DNA from: a bacterium | GTDB lineage: Bacteria > Planctomycetota > Planctomycetia > Pirellulales > Pirellulaceae | NCBI GenBank assembly: GCA_016124445.1 | Contig: WGNR01000010.1 | Span: 364,519 to 428,518, forward strand | Direction of reading: 5' to 3' | Length of the DNA stretch: 64,000 bases | Shown: positions 52,599 through 60,932 of the stretch, one piece after another | How the letters are laid out: every line of letters starts with the position of its first letter | Numbering within the stretch: position 1 is the first letter of the stretch | Program-made: the position numbers and the translations under genes | The notes under the pieces: model-generated | The model's database searches: none | What the model was told of the DNA's origin: nothing | The model's input: only the letters and a program-made list of their open reading frames with translations

Positions 52599-52636
52599 GA
52601 TAAAGAAACCCTTCCTCTATTCAATCAGGCCAATTC

Positions 52637-52893
52637 CTAGGCCGCTGACTCTTCGAACCAAACCAGCTTTGGCGTCGAGTCAGTATTCAGATACGGGAAG
52701 CACTGGAAGACAAGCGGTACCATCTTCTCTGTCGGGCCGTATGGAATGTCCGTGTTATGTTCCGGTGCGATGATCGCTTTTCCAAACGTCAGCACCTTTC
52801 CGCTACTGGCAGAATGCCAACCGGATTCTGGGTTCCGTCCGTGGCGTCCGGGTCGTAAATGTAGGCGTTTCCGTCGCTGGCCTTGATCGCCAT
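52637..52893 (-). pseudogene. Small frameshifted gene of the insert
   Basis: ATG 52893 opens M-A-I-K-A-S-D-G-N-A-Y-I-Y-D-P-D-A and reaches a stop at 52789. The next frame continues S-G-K-V-L-T-F-G-K-A-I-I-A-P to a stop at 52637. Joining them near 52797-52803 (a -1 shift) gives one protein of about 85 residues. The site G-T-A-G-C-G-G-A-A-A-G-G is not a classical slippery heptamer, so decay or a sequencing error is likelier than programmed frameshifting. Family unknown. Confidence 0.45.
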
Positions 52894-52954
52894 GATGGTT
52901 CCGCCACGAATGGTCATTGGTCGAATCGGTGACAGTGGAATCGATGGTGACTGA

Positions 52955-54622
52955 CGCGGTGACGAAGTCCACAACTTCGAAACGGGCGCGCTCGTCGCAA
53001 CGTTCGATCAGTTCTCGTGGACCATTTCGGACTTTGGATTCACGCAAGACAACCAATCGATTTACGCCGTGGGAACTCGCAAGGAAGTTTTCATCGCGAG
53101 CCTGGATGGCAAGATCATCCGCGACGAGGCCGAACCGGCCCTGGCAGAAGATGCCCGCGTTTTGATGTGCAACTACGACAAAGATTCGTGGGCCACGGTG
53201 ATCGGTTGGCCGAAGAAGAAGACTCTGGACGTTTGGTGGGGTTCCCCTGCGGAAGATCGCTACGTCGAAGTTTCCGATCCCAACCAGCCCAATCTTGTTG
53301 GTGGCCCTGGTTTCTTTGCGATCTATAGTGGGAATGCGGTTCGGTTGGGATTTTCGTGGCGCGATGAGCTTGCTTTGATGGTGACCGACCAGCGCGTGAA
53401 TCATGTCGCATTTGAGCCCCCAGTGGGTCCCCGAGGGACCCGCTTCACAACGTGGCTTACGACCTGGAACGCCGTTGAGATTCGCCCGAACTACTTTGTT
53501 CAATTTTATCCCAATGCATTGATTCCCTGGGAATACGATGGGTATCACGTTTACCTGGCATCCCCGGCTGCCCAGCGTCTGGTCACGCACGGTCCAGGGG
53601 GACGAACGCAAGTCTTCCAACTACGAGGAGATCCCGATACGCCCCGCTATAAAACCGCCCATGCGATCTGGGACTTGATGGACCTGGAACGCTATGACGC
53701 GATCCAAGCGTTAGGCAAACGTTGGGAGAATAGAGTTGACTGCTGGAGTGGAAGGACCAATGCCACGGCTTACTGGGATTTGATTTGGGCCGTGATTGAC
53801 TACCGGAGAGAGCCCAAGACGATGGAGCAGCGCGCCGAGCGTCTGGCCGAGATCGTCAAGAAACATCCTGACAACGAAGTGCTTCGAATTGCCTTGGCGG
53901 AGCTTTATGTTTATATCGGCACGGCTGCCCGCGGATCATCTTCCGCTTACAAAGTCACCGCTGAGGGCTGGCGATTGCTTGATCTTAATATTTCCAAGGC
54001 CTGGAAAACACTCAAGCCGCTGATGGAAAAAGACCATGTTCCGCCAGAAGCCTATTCGGTAGTTACAATCATCGCCCAATACGGCAATTGGGAAAACGAA
54101 CGAATCGATTCCTATCTCAAACGGGCCATGGACGAGTGTCCCCACAATGTTTCGCTTTGGGCCCATGTTGCCGTAGCTCGCCTGCCGCGGTGGGGAGGCC
54201 GACTAGGCGAATCGGAAAAACTTACCGCTCAAGCAGCCGATAAGGTTGGCGGTAAAGAGGGCGATATTCTGTATGCAGAGGTGTCCCGCGGCTTTTTTAT
54301 TTACTACGGATGGCCCGATTTTTTCTCTGAAGCGGGTTTCGATAAAGAGCGAGTCATGCGCGGCATGGTGGGAATCTGCGAGCGGTCGCCTAATATGTAT
54401 GCCACCAACCAGGCATTGATCCTCGCTAAAATCCTCGACGATCACGAGTCTGCCCACAAGATCGCCAAGGTTTGGAACGAGAACCACTTCACCTACATTC
54501 ACCGCCTGTGGGATTGGGATCTTCCGAAGTTCCACAAGGTTATGAAGTGGGCCGAAGCGGAGTCTCCGCCGAAAAAGGAAGAGACTGGCAAGTCGGAAGC
54601 GAAACCGGAACCTGCAAAGTAG
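52955..54622 (+). pseudogene. 3' fragment of the split host gene (WD40-like + helical repeat protein)
   Basis: The frame is open from 52955 (stop TGA 52952), without a start of its own at the left; the first internal start is GTG 53069. It begins inside a WD40-like blade (V-H-N-F-E-T-G-A-L-V-A-T-F and D-N-Q-S-I-Y-A-V-G-T). A second propeller-like segment follows (about to 53640), then a helical region with TPR-like spacing (L-A-E-I-V-K-K-H-P-D-N-E-V-L-R-I-A-L-A-E). The C-terminus is Lys/Glu-rich. With the 49851 fragment it would form an exported protein of more than 600 residues, part of which was lost. It may still be translated from GTG 53069, but without a signal peptide. The exact family is unknown; DUF4034-type proteins have a similar plan. 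Confidence 0.65.
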
Positions 54623-54749
54623 CTCTCACATTAGTTTCAACCTGCTCGAGACACACCTTCGCTGCTAACCCTTCGACGGTTCTGCATCCCGAATTAGATG
54701 ACGCCCAGCGCGAAAGAGAGGAGGTCGGGAAAACTGGTCGCCCGCGAGG

Positions 54750-54790
54750 AACGACTCCCATGGCGATGTAATCGCCCACAGGGAGCCGTT
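54750..54790. repeat. Nested hairpin (outer 10-bp, inner 6-bp stem)
   Basis: Outer stem aacgactccc (54750-54759) / gggagccgtt (54781-54790) with one mismatch encloses an inner perfect stem ggcgat (54762-54767) / atcgcc (54771-54776) with a gta loop. No T-run follows, so it is not a standard terminator. Confidence 0.5.
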
Positions 54791-54809
54791 ACTTCCGGTG
54801 GAGAGAATC

Positions 54810-54823
54810 AGTCGTTAGGAAAT
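54810..54823 (+). repeat. 14-bp inverted repeat, left arm
   Basis: AGTCGTTAGGAAAT is the exact reverse complement of 58307-58320. The two arms flank the DUF2255/tautomerase/SDR/cupin/AraC cassette. Confidence 0.55.
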
Positions 54824-54846
54824 CGAAGTCGGGATGACAAGACGGC
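54822..54846 (+). repeat. 25-bp intergenic repeat, copy 2
   Basis: 22 of 25 positions are identical to 40879-40903. It directly follows the left arm of the 14-bp inverted repeat. Confidence 0.6.
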
Positions 54847-54997
54847 TATTGAACTTATTGTGGCGGGTGTGAGGGGCTGGGGAGCGGGGTTGCGCCGCGA
54901 ACTGGATAACTGCAAGCCAAAGGAGGACTGACAGTTGCGACTCATTGCCGGATGCGATTCGCCAACGATTCCTTCCGATAAACTCTCCGAGTAGGCA

Positions 54998-55375
54998 CTA
55001 TTCTCGCGGCTTGACCTCGACAGTCGCGGACCGGGCGCGAGCACTGATCATTGCGCTGAGATACGGGCTGCCGTGGTACTTCTTGCGGTAAGCATCGTCG
55101 ATGTTGTCGTTGATTGTGCCTTCGACTGGCACGAAGTTGACTTCCTTGGTCATGCCGGCGGCGGTGATTCGACCCGCCTCCTGCCGCATGGCGGCCTTGT
55201 ACCAGCCTGAGTCCTGCCCGTTGTAGGCACGCACATATAGTGCGTCGCCTACCACGACAGACCAAATCCACGTCGGCGTGCCGTACGTTTTCCCGGCTTC
55301 CCGAAACGGGGCAATGTGCAGGTCATCCGTCACAGCAATCTTATTCAACTCCTCTTGTGGCCAGGTCGTATTCAT
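54998..55375 (-). CDS. DUF2255-family protein
   Basis: From ATG 55375 (M-N-T-T-W-P-Q-E-E-L) 125 residues, with GGAG 6-7 bp upstream; ATG 55387 is a less likely alternative and the longer frame from 55540 overlaps the tautomerase. It shows the DUF2255 pattern: a first helix, H-I-A-P-F-R-E-A-G-K-T-Y-G-T-P-T-W-I-W, V-V-G-D-A-L-Y-V-R-A-Y-N-G-Q-D-S-G-W-Y. This is a small FMN-split-barrel-like domain found beside SDR, cupin and tautomerase genes in Proteobacteria. The enzymatic role is not known. It is the last gene of the minus-strand cassette, about 30 bp after the tautomerase. Confidence 0.82.
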   Translation of the reverse strand: MNTTWPQEELNKIAVTDDLHIAPFREAGKTYGTPTWIWSVVVGDALYVRAYNGQDSGWYKAAMRQEAGRITAAGMTKEVNFVPVEGTINDNIDDAYRKKYHGSPYLSAMISARARSATVEVKPRE

Positions 55376-55403
55376 TCTGTTCTCCATAGACGCTGATGCA
55401 CCT

Positions 55404-55640
55404 TCATAGATCATCGATGCCATACCCCGGCTTCTTGTACAGGTGCGACTGCTTCTTGACGATGTCTGGCTCGAACACCTTCTCGCGCCATTCGTTGGCT
55501 TTGACTTCCTCAAAGGCAACGGAAATCGATTCCTCTCCATAGTGGAAGACCTCCATCACATCCTCGGTAATGCGTTCGGCGAGCAATCGCTTCTGTTCAT
55601 CCGACTTTCCAGGCCAGAGCTTGACGATGACGTGGGGCAT
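55404..55640 (-). CDS. 4-oxalocrotonate tautomerase-family protein
   Basis: 78 residues beginning [11 protein letters not shown]. Pro2 becomes the N-terminal catalytic base after methionine removal. The [12 protein letters not shown] helix and the central [11 protein letters not shown] strand also fit the family. The length is slightly above the 62-residue classical form and matches the PptA-like group. It catalyses keto-enol tautomerisation in the cytoplasm; the substrate is unknown. It is 9 bp downstream of the SDR gene in the same orientation. Confidence 0.85.
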   Translation of the reverse strand: MPHVIVKLWPGKSDEQKRLLAERITEDVMEVFHYGEESISVAFEEVKANEWREKVFEPDIVKKQSHLYKKPGYGIDDL

Positions 55641-55649
55641 GGTGCTTCC

Positions 55650-56399
55650 TTAGATTGGCTGAGCGGTGGGGCGGAACAGGATTTCGTTGACATCTACGTT
55701 CGCCGGTTCATTGATTGCGAACGCAACCATCCGGGCAAACGTTTCCGCAGGAACGGCGATCTGACTGACGAAGCTCTTGGTTTCCGATTGAATCTTCTCG
55801 TCGCTGATATGCTCCAGCAGTTCGGTCGCCACAGCGCCGGGGGAGATTACAGTCGTACGGATGTTGTACGGCTTAACTTCCTGCCTGAGTCCTTCTGACA
55901 GCGCCCGTACGGCGAATTTCGTCGCGCAATACACCGTTGCGGCGGGACCGAGCTTATGACCATATACCGACGAGACATTGATGAAATGACCGCTTTTCTG
56001 CTTCTTCATGTGGGGAAGCGCGGCGGCGATCCCGTTAAGAACCCCTTTGAGGTTAACGTCAATCATTTGATCCCATTCGTCGGTCTTGAGGTCTTCAAGC
56101 GGCGCAAGCGGCATCAAGCCGGCATTGTTGAGCATGACATCAATCCGGCCAAAGGCATCAACGGCCTTATCGACCAGTGCCTGAACCTGCTTTTGGTCGG
56201 TCACGTCCGTGGGTACAGCGAGTGCTTTGCCGCCATTGCCGCTGAGTTCCTTGGCCAGCGCCTCAATACGATCAGCCCGCCGAGCTGCCAAGACAACGGC
56301 TGCTCCTTCAGACGACAAAAGCCGGGCGGTTGCCTCACCAAGGCCGCTGCTGGCTCCGGTGATGACGACGACTTTTCCTTTAATGTTCTGACTAAACAT
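55650..56399 (-). CDS. Short-chain dehydrogenase/reductase
   Basis: 249 residues of the classical SDR type. The cofactor motif is T-G-A-S-S-G-L-G (about 14-21), with basic A-A-R-R-A-D-R after beta-2 favouring NADP(H). N-N-A-G (about 91-94), the catalytic serine in N-V-S-S-V and Y-C-A-T-K are intact. It oxidises or reduces a small alcohol or ketone in the cytoplasm. The protein resembles the common proteobacterial YdfG-like SDRs and differs in neighbourhood from typical planctomycete genes. It is in the middle of the minus-strand cassette. Confidence 0.92.
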   Translation of the reverse strand: MFSQNIKGKVVVITGASSGLGEATARLLSSEGAAVVLAARRADRIEALAKELSGNGGKALAVPTDVTDQKQVQALVDKAVDAFGRIDVMLNNAGLMPLAPLEDLKTDEWDQMIDVNLKGVLNGIAAALPHMKKQKSGHFINVSSVYGHKLGPAATVYCATKFAVRALSEGLRQEVKPYNIRTTVISPGAVATELLEHISDEKIQSETKSFVSQIAVPAETFARMVAFAINEPANVDVNEILFRPTAQPI

Positions 56400-56453
56400 G
56401 ATGGACTTCCCTTTCTACCTAATTGATATTGCGTGAATGACGTTTCAATGCGT

Positions 56454-57020
56454 TCATTTGTCTGCGTATTGTGCGTCCGTGACGTGCTCTATCCACTCGA
56501 CCATTTTCCCGTCGAGTTCTTCCTGGATGGCGATATGTGTCATGGCCGTGGTCGGGCCAGCGCCATGCCAGTGCTTTTCACCCGGCGGAATCCACACAAC
56601 GTCTCCCGGACGGATTTCCTCGACTGGTCCACCCCAACGTTGGACTCGGCCGAAACCAGCCGTGACGATCAGCGTCTGGCCAAGAGGGTGCGTGTGCCAT
56701 GCGGTGCGTGCTCCCGGTTCAAACGTAACGCTGGCACCAGCCGCGCGTGCCGGTTGATGTGTCGGAAACAACGGGTCGATGCGGGTCGTACCGGTGAACC
56801 AATCGGCCGGACCTTTCGCGGACGCTTGCGTCCCATTACGTGTGATTTCCATGTGAATCTCCTGTTTTCTTGTTGAAAGCGTGTCAGATTCGGCCAGTCC
56901 AAGTGTGGGGAGGAAGAGAATGCTCGCCCCGGTGATCCCAAGGAACTTTCGACGATGCGAGCGACTACCGAGCGCTGGTCCTTGGGTGGTCGTCCCATCT
57001 CTGGCGTGTTTGAATGTCAT
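56454..57020 (-). CDS. Tat-exported cupin protein
   Basis: From ATG 57020 (M-T-F-K-H-A-R-D-G) 188 residues. A twin-arginine signal ([17 protein letters not shown], about 20-45) ends near L-A-E-S. The cupin (about 60-188) has the two metal motifs, H-T-H-P-L-G-Q-T-L and P-G-E-K-H-W-H-G-A, with histidines in the expected places. Relatives bear names such as carboxymuconolactone-decarboxylase-associated cupin or mandelonitrile-lyase-like cupin; the true substrate is unknown. Longer starts to 57116 would add 32 polar residues. It is the first gene of the minus-strand cassette and diverges from the AraC regulator. Confidence 0.85.
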   Translation of the reverse strand: MTFKHARDGTTTQGPALGSRSHRRKFLGITGASILFLPTLGLAESDTLSTRKQEIHMEITRNGTQASAKGPADWFTGTTRIDPLFPTHQPARAAGASVTFEPGARTAWHTHPLGQTLIVTAGFGRVQRWGGPVEEIRPGDVVWIPPGEKHWHGAGPTTAMTHIAIQEELDGKMVEWIEHVTDAQYADK

Positions 57021-57315
57021 TTCTGTTCGCCTCTTTCGCCTCATCTCTGAATCGGTCTTGTCGGTCGGATTGAGGGCTGACGATGCTTCAGAGGCGTGAT
57101 CCACAAGATTTTTCATCCTTGCCTACTTCGCCAGCCTCGATCATCCATCAGCAATGTCCGACGAGGTAATCCTATGCTGAATCGCCGGGAAGCCGGTAGA
57201 ACGATCATGCTGAGTTCTTGCCTAATCCTCCAGGACGAGCAGATATTTCGGTGGACCTTCGGACGCATTTCAGGTAAACAGAAAGGAGTGCAGGGGCAGA
57301 ACGAAAGGAACAGGC
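57021..57315. promoter_or_regulatory. Divergent control region, cupin cassette / AraC regulator
   Basis: About 295 bp between the minus-strand cupin and the plus-strand AraC gene. By layout it should contain both promoters and the AraC-type operator. No clear direct repeat was identified by eye. Confidence 0.4.
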
Positions 57316-58227
57316 TTGGCAACGAATGAACTGAAAAAACTCGTTTTCTCCGTCGAGCGGCAGACGGTTGCGGACGGAGTGTACGACACGGCGGTTCCTG
57401 AACTCAGCCTGTCTCGATTCTCCGCGCCGACCGATCTCGTGGCGCTTGTGTACGAGCCATGCCTCTGCATCGTGGTTCAAGGTGCGAAGGAAGTGCTTCT
57501 CGCGGAGGAAGCGTTTCAACTCAATCCGGCCCAATCACTTCTTGTGTCGGTTGATCTCCCCGTGGCCGCTCGAGTTGTTGAAGCATCACCGGATCACCCC
57601 TACCTTGGGATTCGCATCTCGCTCGATCTTGCTGTGGTCGGCGATCTTCTCGCTGATGGGATCGCTGGTCGGTCGCCTGGTGCGCCCGAACGAGCGATTA
57701 CATTGACCCCGGCTGAACCGTCCCTTCTTGACGCTATCGGCCGCCTTGTCACTCTTCTCGAAACCCCGCAGGATATTCAGCCATTGGGACCGCTCGTGCT
57801 CCGCGAAATCACCTACCGCGTACTCAACGGACCGCATGGGTTACGTCTGCGGCAAATCGTTTCGACTGGTGGTCCGGCGCAACGGATTACCAAGGCAGTT
57901 CGGTGGCTCAAAGAGCACTTCGCTGATCCGCTACGTGTCGAGTCTCTTGCAAAACAAGCAGGAATGAGTGCGTCGGCATTTCACGCGCACTTTAAGGGCG
58001 TCACGGCCCTGACACCGTTGCAGTACCAGAAGCAACTGCGACTTCAGGAGGCTCGCCGGCTCATGCTGGGCCAGGGGTGTGATGCTGCCGAGGCAGCATT
58101 CCGAGTGGGTTACGAAAGCCCATCCCAATTCAGCCGCGAATACCGTCGCCTCTTTGGGACTCCACCACGCCAAGACATTGCCGCACTCACTGCCGTCGCA
58201 CAGGTGGCAGGTCAATCGGGCGTCTGA
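57316..58227 (+). CDS. AraC-family transcriptional regulator (AraC_N type)
   Basis: 303 residues from TTG 57316, supported by AAGGAA 6 bp upstream. An N-terminal AraC_N cupin domain (about 20-180) has V-Y-E-P-C-L-C-I-V-V-Q-G-A-K-E-V and S-L-L-V-S-V-D-L-P-V. The C-terminal double HTH (about 195-290) has L-A-K-Q-A-G-M-S-A-S-A-F-H-A-H-F-K and A-A-F-R-V-G-Y-E-S-P-S-Q-F-S-R-E-Y. This group commonly regulates a divergent SDR/aldo-keto-reductase gene, as here. It should be the activator of the cupin-SDR-tautomerase-DUF2255 operon, responding to an unknown small molecule. Confidence 0.93.
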   Translation: MATNELKKLVFSVERQTVADGVYDTAVPELSLSRFSAPTDLVALVYEPCLCIVVQGAKEVLLAEEAFQLNPAQSLLVSVDLPVAARVVEASPDHPYLGIRISLDLAVVGDLLADGIAGRSPGAPERAITLTPAEPSLLDAIGRLVTLLETPQDIQPLGPLVLREITYRVLNGPHGLRLRQIVSTGGPAQRITKAVRWLKEHFADPLRVESLAKQAGMSASAFHAHFKGVTALTPLQYQKQLRLQEARRLMLGQGCDAAEAAFRVGYESPSQFSREYRRLFGTPPRQDIAALTAVAQVAGQSGV

Positions 58228-58489
58228 TCGCGTGCTGCAGAAGTGTTGCACTCACGTTGCGGTCACATTGCATTCATGTAGCAAGTCGGGGTGACCGGCG
58301 ATTGACATTTCCTAACGACTTTGCAGGAACGGGCCTACTTGGGCTCGTTTTGTCGCAAACCTATGAATTTACAGCAGATACGTTCTTCGCGATCGGCGAG
58401 GAAATCGTCGATCTGTGATACGGGTTGCGACAATTCTCCCTGCACTCTCTCCGTTGGACCTTTTAACATCCGGTCCAGGAGAGTCGGAA
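58228..58489. other. Intergenic region between AraC gene and serine recombinase
   Basis: About 260 bp. It holds an AGTCGGGGTGAC copy (58284-58295) and the right arm of the 14-bp inverted repeat (58307-58320). A small hairpin ggacc/ggtcc (about 58456-58476) lies just before the recombinase ribosome site. This is a natural place for an attachment site of the recombinase, but no crossover core can be identified without the other end. Confidence 0.4.
58307..58320 (+). repeat. 14-bp inverted repeat, right arm
   Basis: ATTTCCTAACGACT is the exact reverse complement of 54810-54823. Confidence 0.55.
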
Positions 58490-60463
58490 ATGAATCCGAA
58501 CCCCAATTACATCCCGCTGCACCCGCCACTCATGGCTCTGCGTGGGCGCACGTTAAAGGTTCTGGCAATCTGCCGGATCAGCACCCCCAATCAGGATGAA
58601 TTGAGCTTAGAAGACCAAGAGGCGTACTACCGCGAGTGGATTCGCAGTCACTACTCTTTGCCATTTGAGATGGACGTGATTGCCGGACGCGGGAGCGGAG
58701 AGTGTCTGGAACGCAATGATTTTCTGGAAGCGACAGAAAGGGTGAATAGTCGTGAATACGACCTCGTCATTGCGGAGGATTTAGGCCGAATCGTACGAAG
58801 AGTCCACGCCGTGATCTTTTGTGAAGATTGCGAGGACAGCGAAACCCGGTTGATTGCGATCAACGATCGCGTCGACACTGGACAGGATGATTGGCGACTT
58901 CACTCCTTCTTCGCCGTGATGCATCATGAGACTCATAATCGTGATGTTTCGCATCGAATCCGCAGGTCTTTGAGGAACCGGTTTAGCCAAGGTGGCATCA
59001 TTCAGCTGCAAATCTTTGGCTACATTAAGCCGGAGGGCTGTAAGTCGGATACTGATTTGATGAAAGATCCTGCTGCTGAACCAATCTTTAAGGAGTGGTT
59101 TGAAAAGCTGGAGATGGGCGAGCCGTACGCGGCGATTGCCGACTGGTTGAATGAGCTTGGGATACCTACGGGGCCGGCGGCGCGGAGTGAAAATTGGACC
59201 GGCAAACTGGTCAAGGAGACGACTTTCAATCCGATTTTGAAAGGTATCCGGCAACGGAATCGGTGCAAGTCGAAGCGGACAAACAAGACTGGAAGGTACC
59301 AAACGATCAAGGCTCCTCCCGAGGAGCTATTGCAACGCGAGTGCCCTCACTTGGCATTCTTTGACGTGGACTACTACGATCGCATCATCCGCATGTTAAC
59401 TGCCAAAAACGAGAAATACTCCCGCGGTAAAAAGGAAAAGCAGGATCCGCTCAAGAACCGTCCCAAAAAGCGAACTCGTTTCCCAGGACAGATCATCGAG
59501 TGTGGTATCTGTGGCCGACCTTATGTTTACGGCGGTCATGGGCAGACAGATCATTTGATGTGTAATGGTGCCCGGGAGCATCGTTGCTGGAATGGCATCA
59601 CGGTTGATGGTCCGCTTGCGGCCCAAAACATCTCCACGGCAGTACACGGTGCATTTGAGAACTTGGAAGGTTTCGATACTGAGTTTACCAATTTGGTTGA
59701 GGAACAGGCCAATCGGAAGTGGGGAGAAAGCGAAGCCAAGTTTGCCCGATTGTCTGCTGAAGCTGATCGGGTTGACCAGGAACTTGAGAACGTTCTGAAG
59801 TTCATCCGTGAAGGTGTGACGGGGGACTCACTCCGAACCGAATTGATTCGCCTGGAACAAAGAAAGAATCAAATCCTGATGGAGCGAGACTCGTTGGAAA
59901 AGCGGCCAAGCAGCGATATTGTCTTGCCATCGGCCGTTGAGCTACGCCGTCTGGCTCGTGAGGAATTCGCAAAACTTGCCTTGGAGAGTTTTGAGTTCGC
60001 CCATCTGATGCGGCAACTGATTCCAAAGATCGTAGTGTTTCCTTACCGAGACTGCCTTGGTGGGAAACTCGTCCTCAAATCAAAGTTTCGACTGCGAATG
60101 GCTGAGTTTCTACCTTCGAGGGACGCTCGTAGCATGCTCGGTGACTCGCTTGAAAAGATTCTTCATGTCGACCTATTTGAGCCTTCTCAGCGAGTCAAAT
60201 TCCGTGAGGAGATTGTTAGATTAACGTCTTCGATCAATCCTGCTACAGGTAAAAACTTCTCGATCAAGTATGCTGCCGAAGTTGTCGGCATTACGGAAAC
60301 TGCGGCGCAAAAGGCGATGAAGTTGCAACGAATGATGGATCAGTTGGGAATTTCCGATCCTTTTATTCCTCTTACTGAACCACCGGACGACGTTACCAAA
60401 CTCCGGCGTCATCTCAATGATCGCTATAAGTTCGATCCGCTCGATCGTGCCGGTGACATTTAG
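58490..60463 (+). CDS. Large serine recombinase (site-specific integrase)
   Basis: From ATG 58490 (M-N-P-N-P-N-Y-I-P), with AGGAG about 10 bp upstream, 657 residues; the frame from 58415 lacks a site. The resolvase domain (about 22-170) carries R29-I-S31, with S31 as the catalytic serine, E-D-Q, and E-D-L-G-R-I-V-R-R with the conserved arginines. The recombinase domain (about 185-300, F-G-Y-I-K-P-E-G ... W-L-N-E-L-G-I-P-T) precedes a zinc ribbon (about 338-365, C-G-I-C-G ... C ... C-W) and a coiled coil (about 395-460). An extra C-terminal domain (about 560-657) is beyond the usual phiC31-like core. It cuts and joins attB/attP-type sites. It marks the start of the island that extends beyond the right edge and ends in a strong terminator. 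Confidence 0.93.
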   Translation: MNPNPNYIPLHPPLMALRGRTLKVLAICRISTPNQDELSLEDQEAYYREWIRSHYSLPFEMDVIAGRGSGECLERNDFLEATERVNSREYDLVIAEDLGRIVRRVHAVIFCEDCEDSETRLIAINDRVDTGQDDWRLHSFFAVMHHETHNRDVSHRIRRSLRNRFSQGGIIQLQIFGYIKPEGCKSDTDLMKDPAAEPIFKEWFEKLEMGEPYAAIADWLNELGIPTGPAARSENWTGKLVKETTFNPILKGIRQRNRCKSKRTNKTGRYQTIKAPPEELLQRECPHLAFFDVDYYDRIIRMLTAKNEKYSRGKKEKQDPLKNRPKKRTRFPGQIIECGICGRPYVYGGHGQTDHLMCNGAREHRCWNGITVDGPLAAQNISTAVHGAFENLEGFDTEFTNLVEEQANRKWGESEAKFARLSAEADRVDQELENVLKFIREGVTGDSLRTELIRLEQRKNQILMERDSLEKRPSSDIVLPSAVELRRLAREEFAKLALESFEFAHLMRQLIPKIVVFPYRDCLGGKLVLKSKFRLRMAEFLPSRDARSMLGDSLEKILHVDLFEPSQRVKFREEIVRLTSSINPATGKNFSIKYAAEVVGITETAAQKAMKLQRMMDQLGISDPFIPLTEPPDDVTKLRRHLNDRYKFDPLDRAGDI

Positions 60464-60484
60464 ATAAAACTGAATCGAGTAGAT

Positions 60485-60521
60485 TAAAAAAGCCCTGCAG
60501 TATATCTAGCAGGGTTTTTTT
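60485..60521 (+). terminator. Strong rho-independent terminator after the recombinase
   Basis: Stem ccctgc (60493-60498) / gcaggg (60509-60514) is flanked by A-run 60486-60491 and T-run 60515-60521, so it works on both strands. It separates the recombinase from the gene run that follows. Confidence 0.9.
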
Positions 60522-60624
60522 GTTTCTTGATCTCTTCTCGAAATCATTCCACTCTGCATCGAATCTGGGTTCTGAAACGCGAATTCTGAATCGCTTCCTA
60601 CCAAAACTATCCATAAGGACTTTT

Positions 60625-60804
60625 ATGAATCACGACAAACCACAATCCTCTCCGAGTCAACGTGAAGCCATTCGACGATTACTTCGACTTGTCGCAGAAC
60701 AAATTGTGCGACGACTTCAATCTGAGCAAGAGCTGGTGGACACCCAGCGTGAACACACAGCAAGGTTTGAAGATCAGAGGAAGTCACGTCGAAAACGCGA
60801 CTAG
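60625..60804 (+). CDS. Small basic helical protein
   Basis: 59 residues from ATG 60625 with AAGGAC about 7 bp upstream (M-N-H-D-K-P-Q-S-S). It is one charged helix (Q-R-E-A-I-R-R-L-L-R-L-V-A-E-Q-I-V-R-R-L) with a very basic C-terminus (R-K-S-R-R-K-R-D). Family unknown; a nucleic-acid-binding or excision-factor-like role is possible because it follows the recombinase, but the sequence does not prove it. It begins about 100 bp after the recombinase terminator. Confidence 0.55.
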   Translation: MNHDKPQSSPSQREAIRRLLRLVAEQIVRRLQSEQELVDTQREHTARFEDQRKSRRKRD

Positions 60805-60932
60805 TGCTTAAGCCTTGGATGGGTGCAATCTACCAACGACCTAAATATCCGCCGAAAACGCGTCAAGATACTTGAGGGGATCCTTATCGATCGAAACCCA
60901 AACATTCCGACTCATTCCCAACAGGAGGACCT

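Larger units (their letters stand above)
50045..52954. mobile_element. Foreign ~2.9-kb insert splitting a host gene
   Basis: Between the 5' (49851) and 3' (52955) parts of a secreted host gene lies DNA with a different coding direction, four unrelated frames and lower GC. The genes at both edges are incomplete or frameshifted, no transposase, integrase or terminal inverted repeat is visible, and no target-site duplication was found. It is therefore not a simple insertion sequence. It may be a fragment of a prophage or of a larger island left by deletion or illegitimate recombination. The edges are estimates, good to about 30 bp. Confidence 0.5.
54623..54997. other. Structured intergenic repeat region
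   Basis: About 375 bp with no supported gene. It contains a compact nested hairpin (54750-54790), one arm of a 14-bp inverted repeat (54810-54823) and copy 2 of a 25-bp repeat (54822-54846). The minus-strand end AAGTTCAATAG...CTTGTCATCCCGAC looks like a degraded tRNA T-arm/acceptor end, but no tRNA can be folded. Confidence 0.45.

Noticed and set aside
52797..52803. Programmed -1 frameshift site
   Set aside because: The bases do not form an X-XXY-YYZ slippery heptamer and no downstream pseudoknot was obvious; decay or sequence error is simpler.
50045..52954. Insert as a classical insertion sequence
   Set aside because: No transposase, terminal inverted repeats or target duplication could be seen.
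54822..54880. tRNA-like 3' end on the minus strand
   Set aside because: Only a T-arm/acceptor-like stretch with an interrupted loop is present; no anticodon arm or matching 5' acceptor strand could be found, so no tRNA is called.
54698..54931. 77-residue plus-strand frame in the 54.7-kb gap
   Set aside because: It spans the nested hairpin and dispersed repeats and has no gene-like features.
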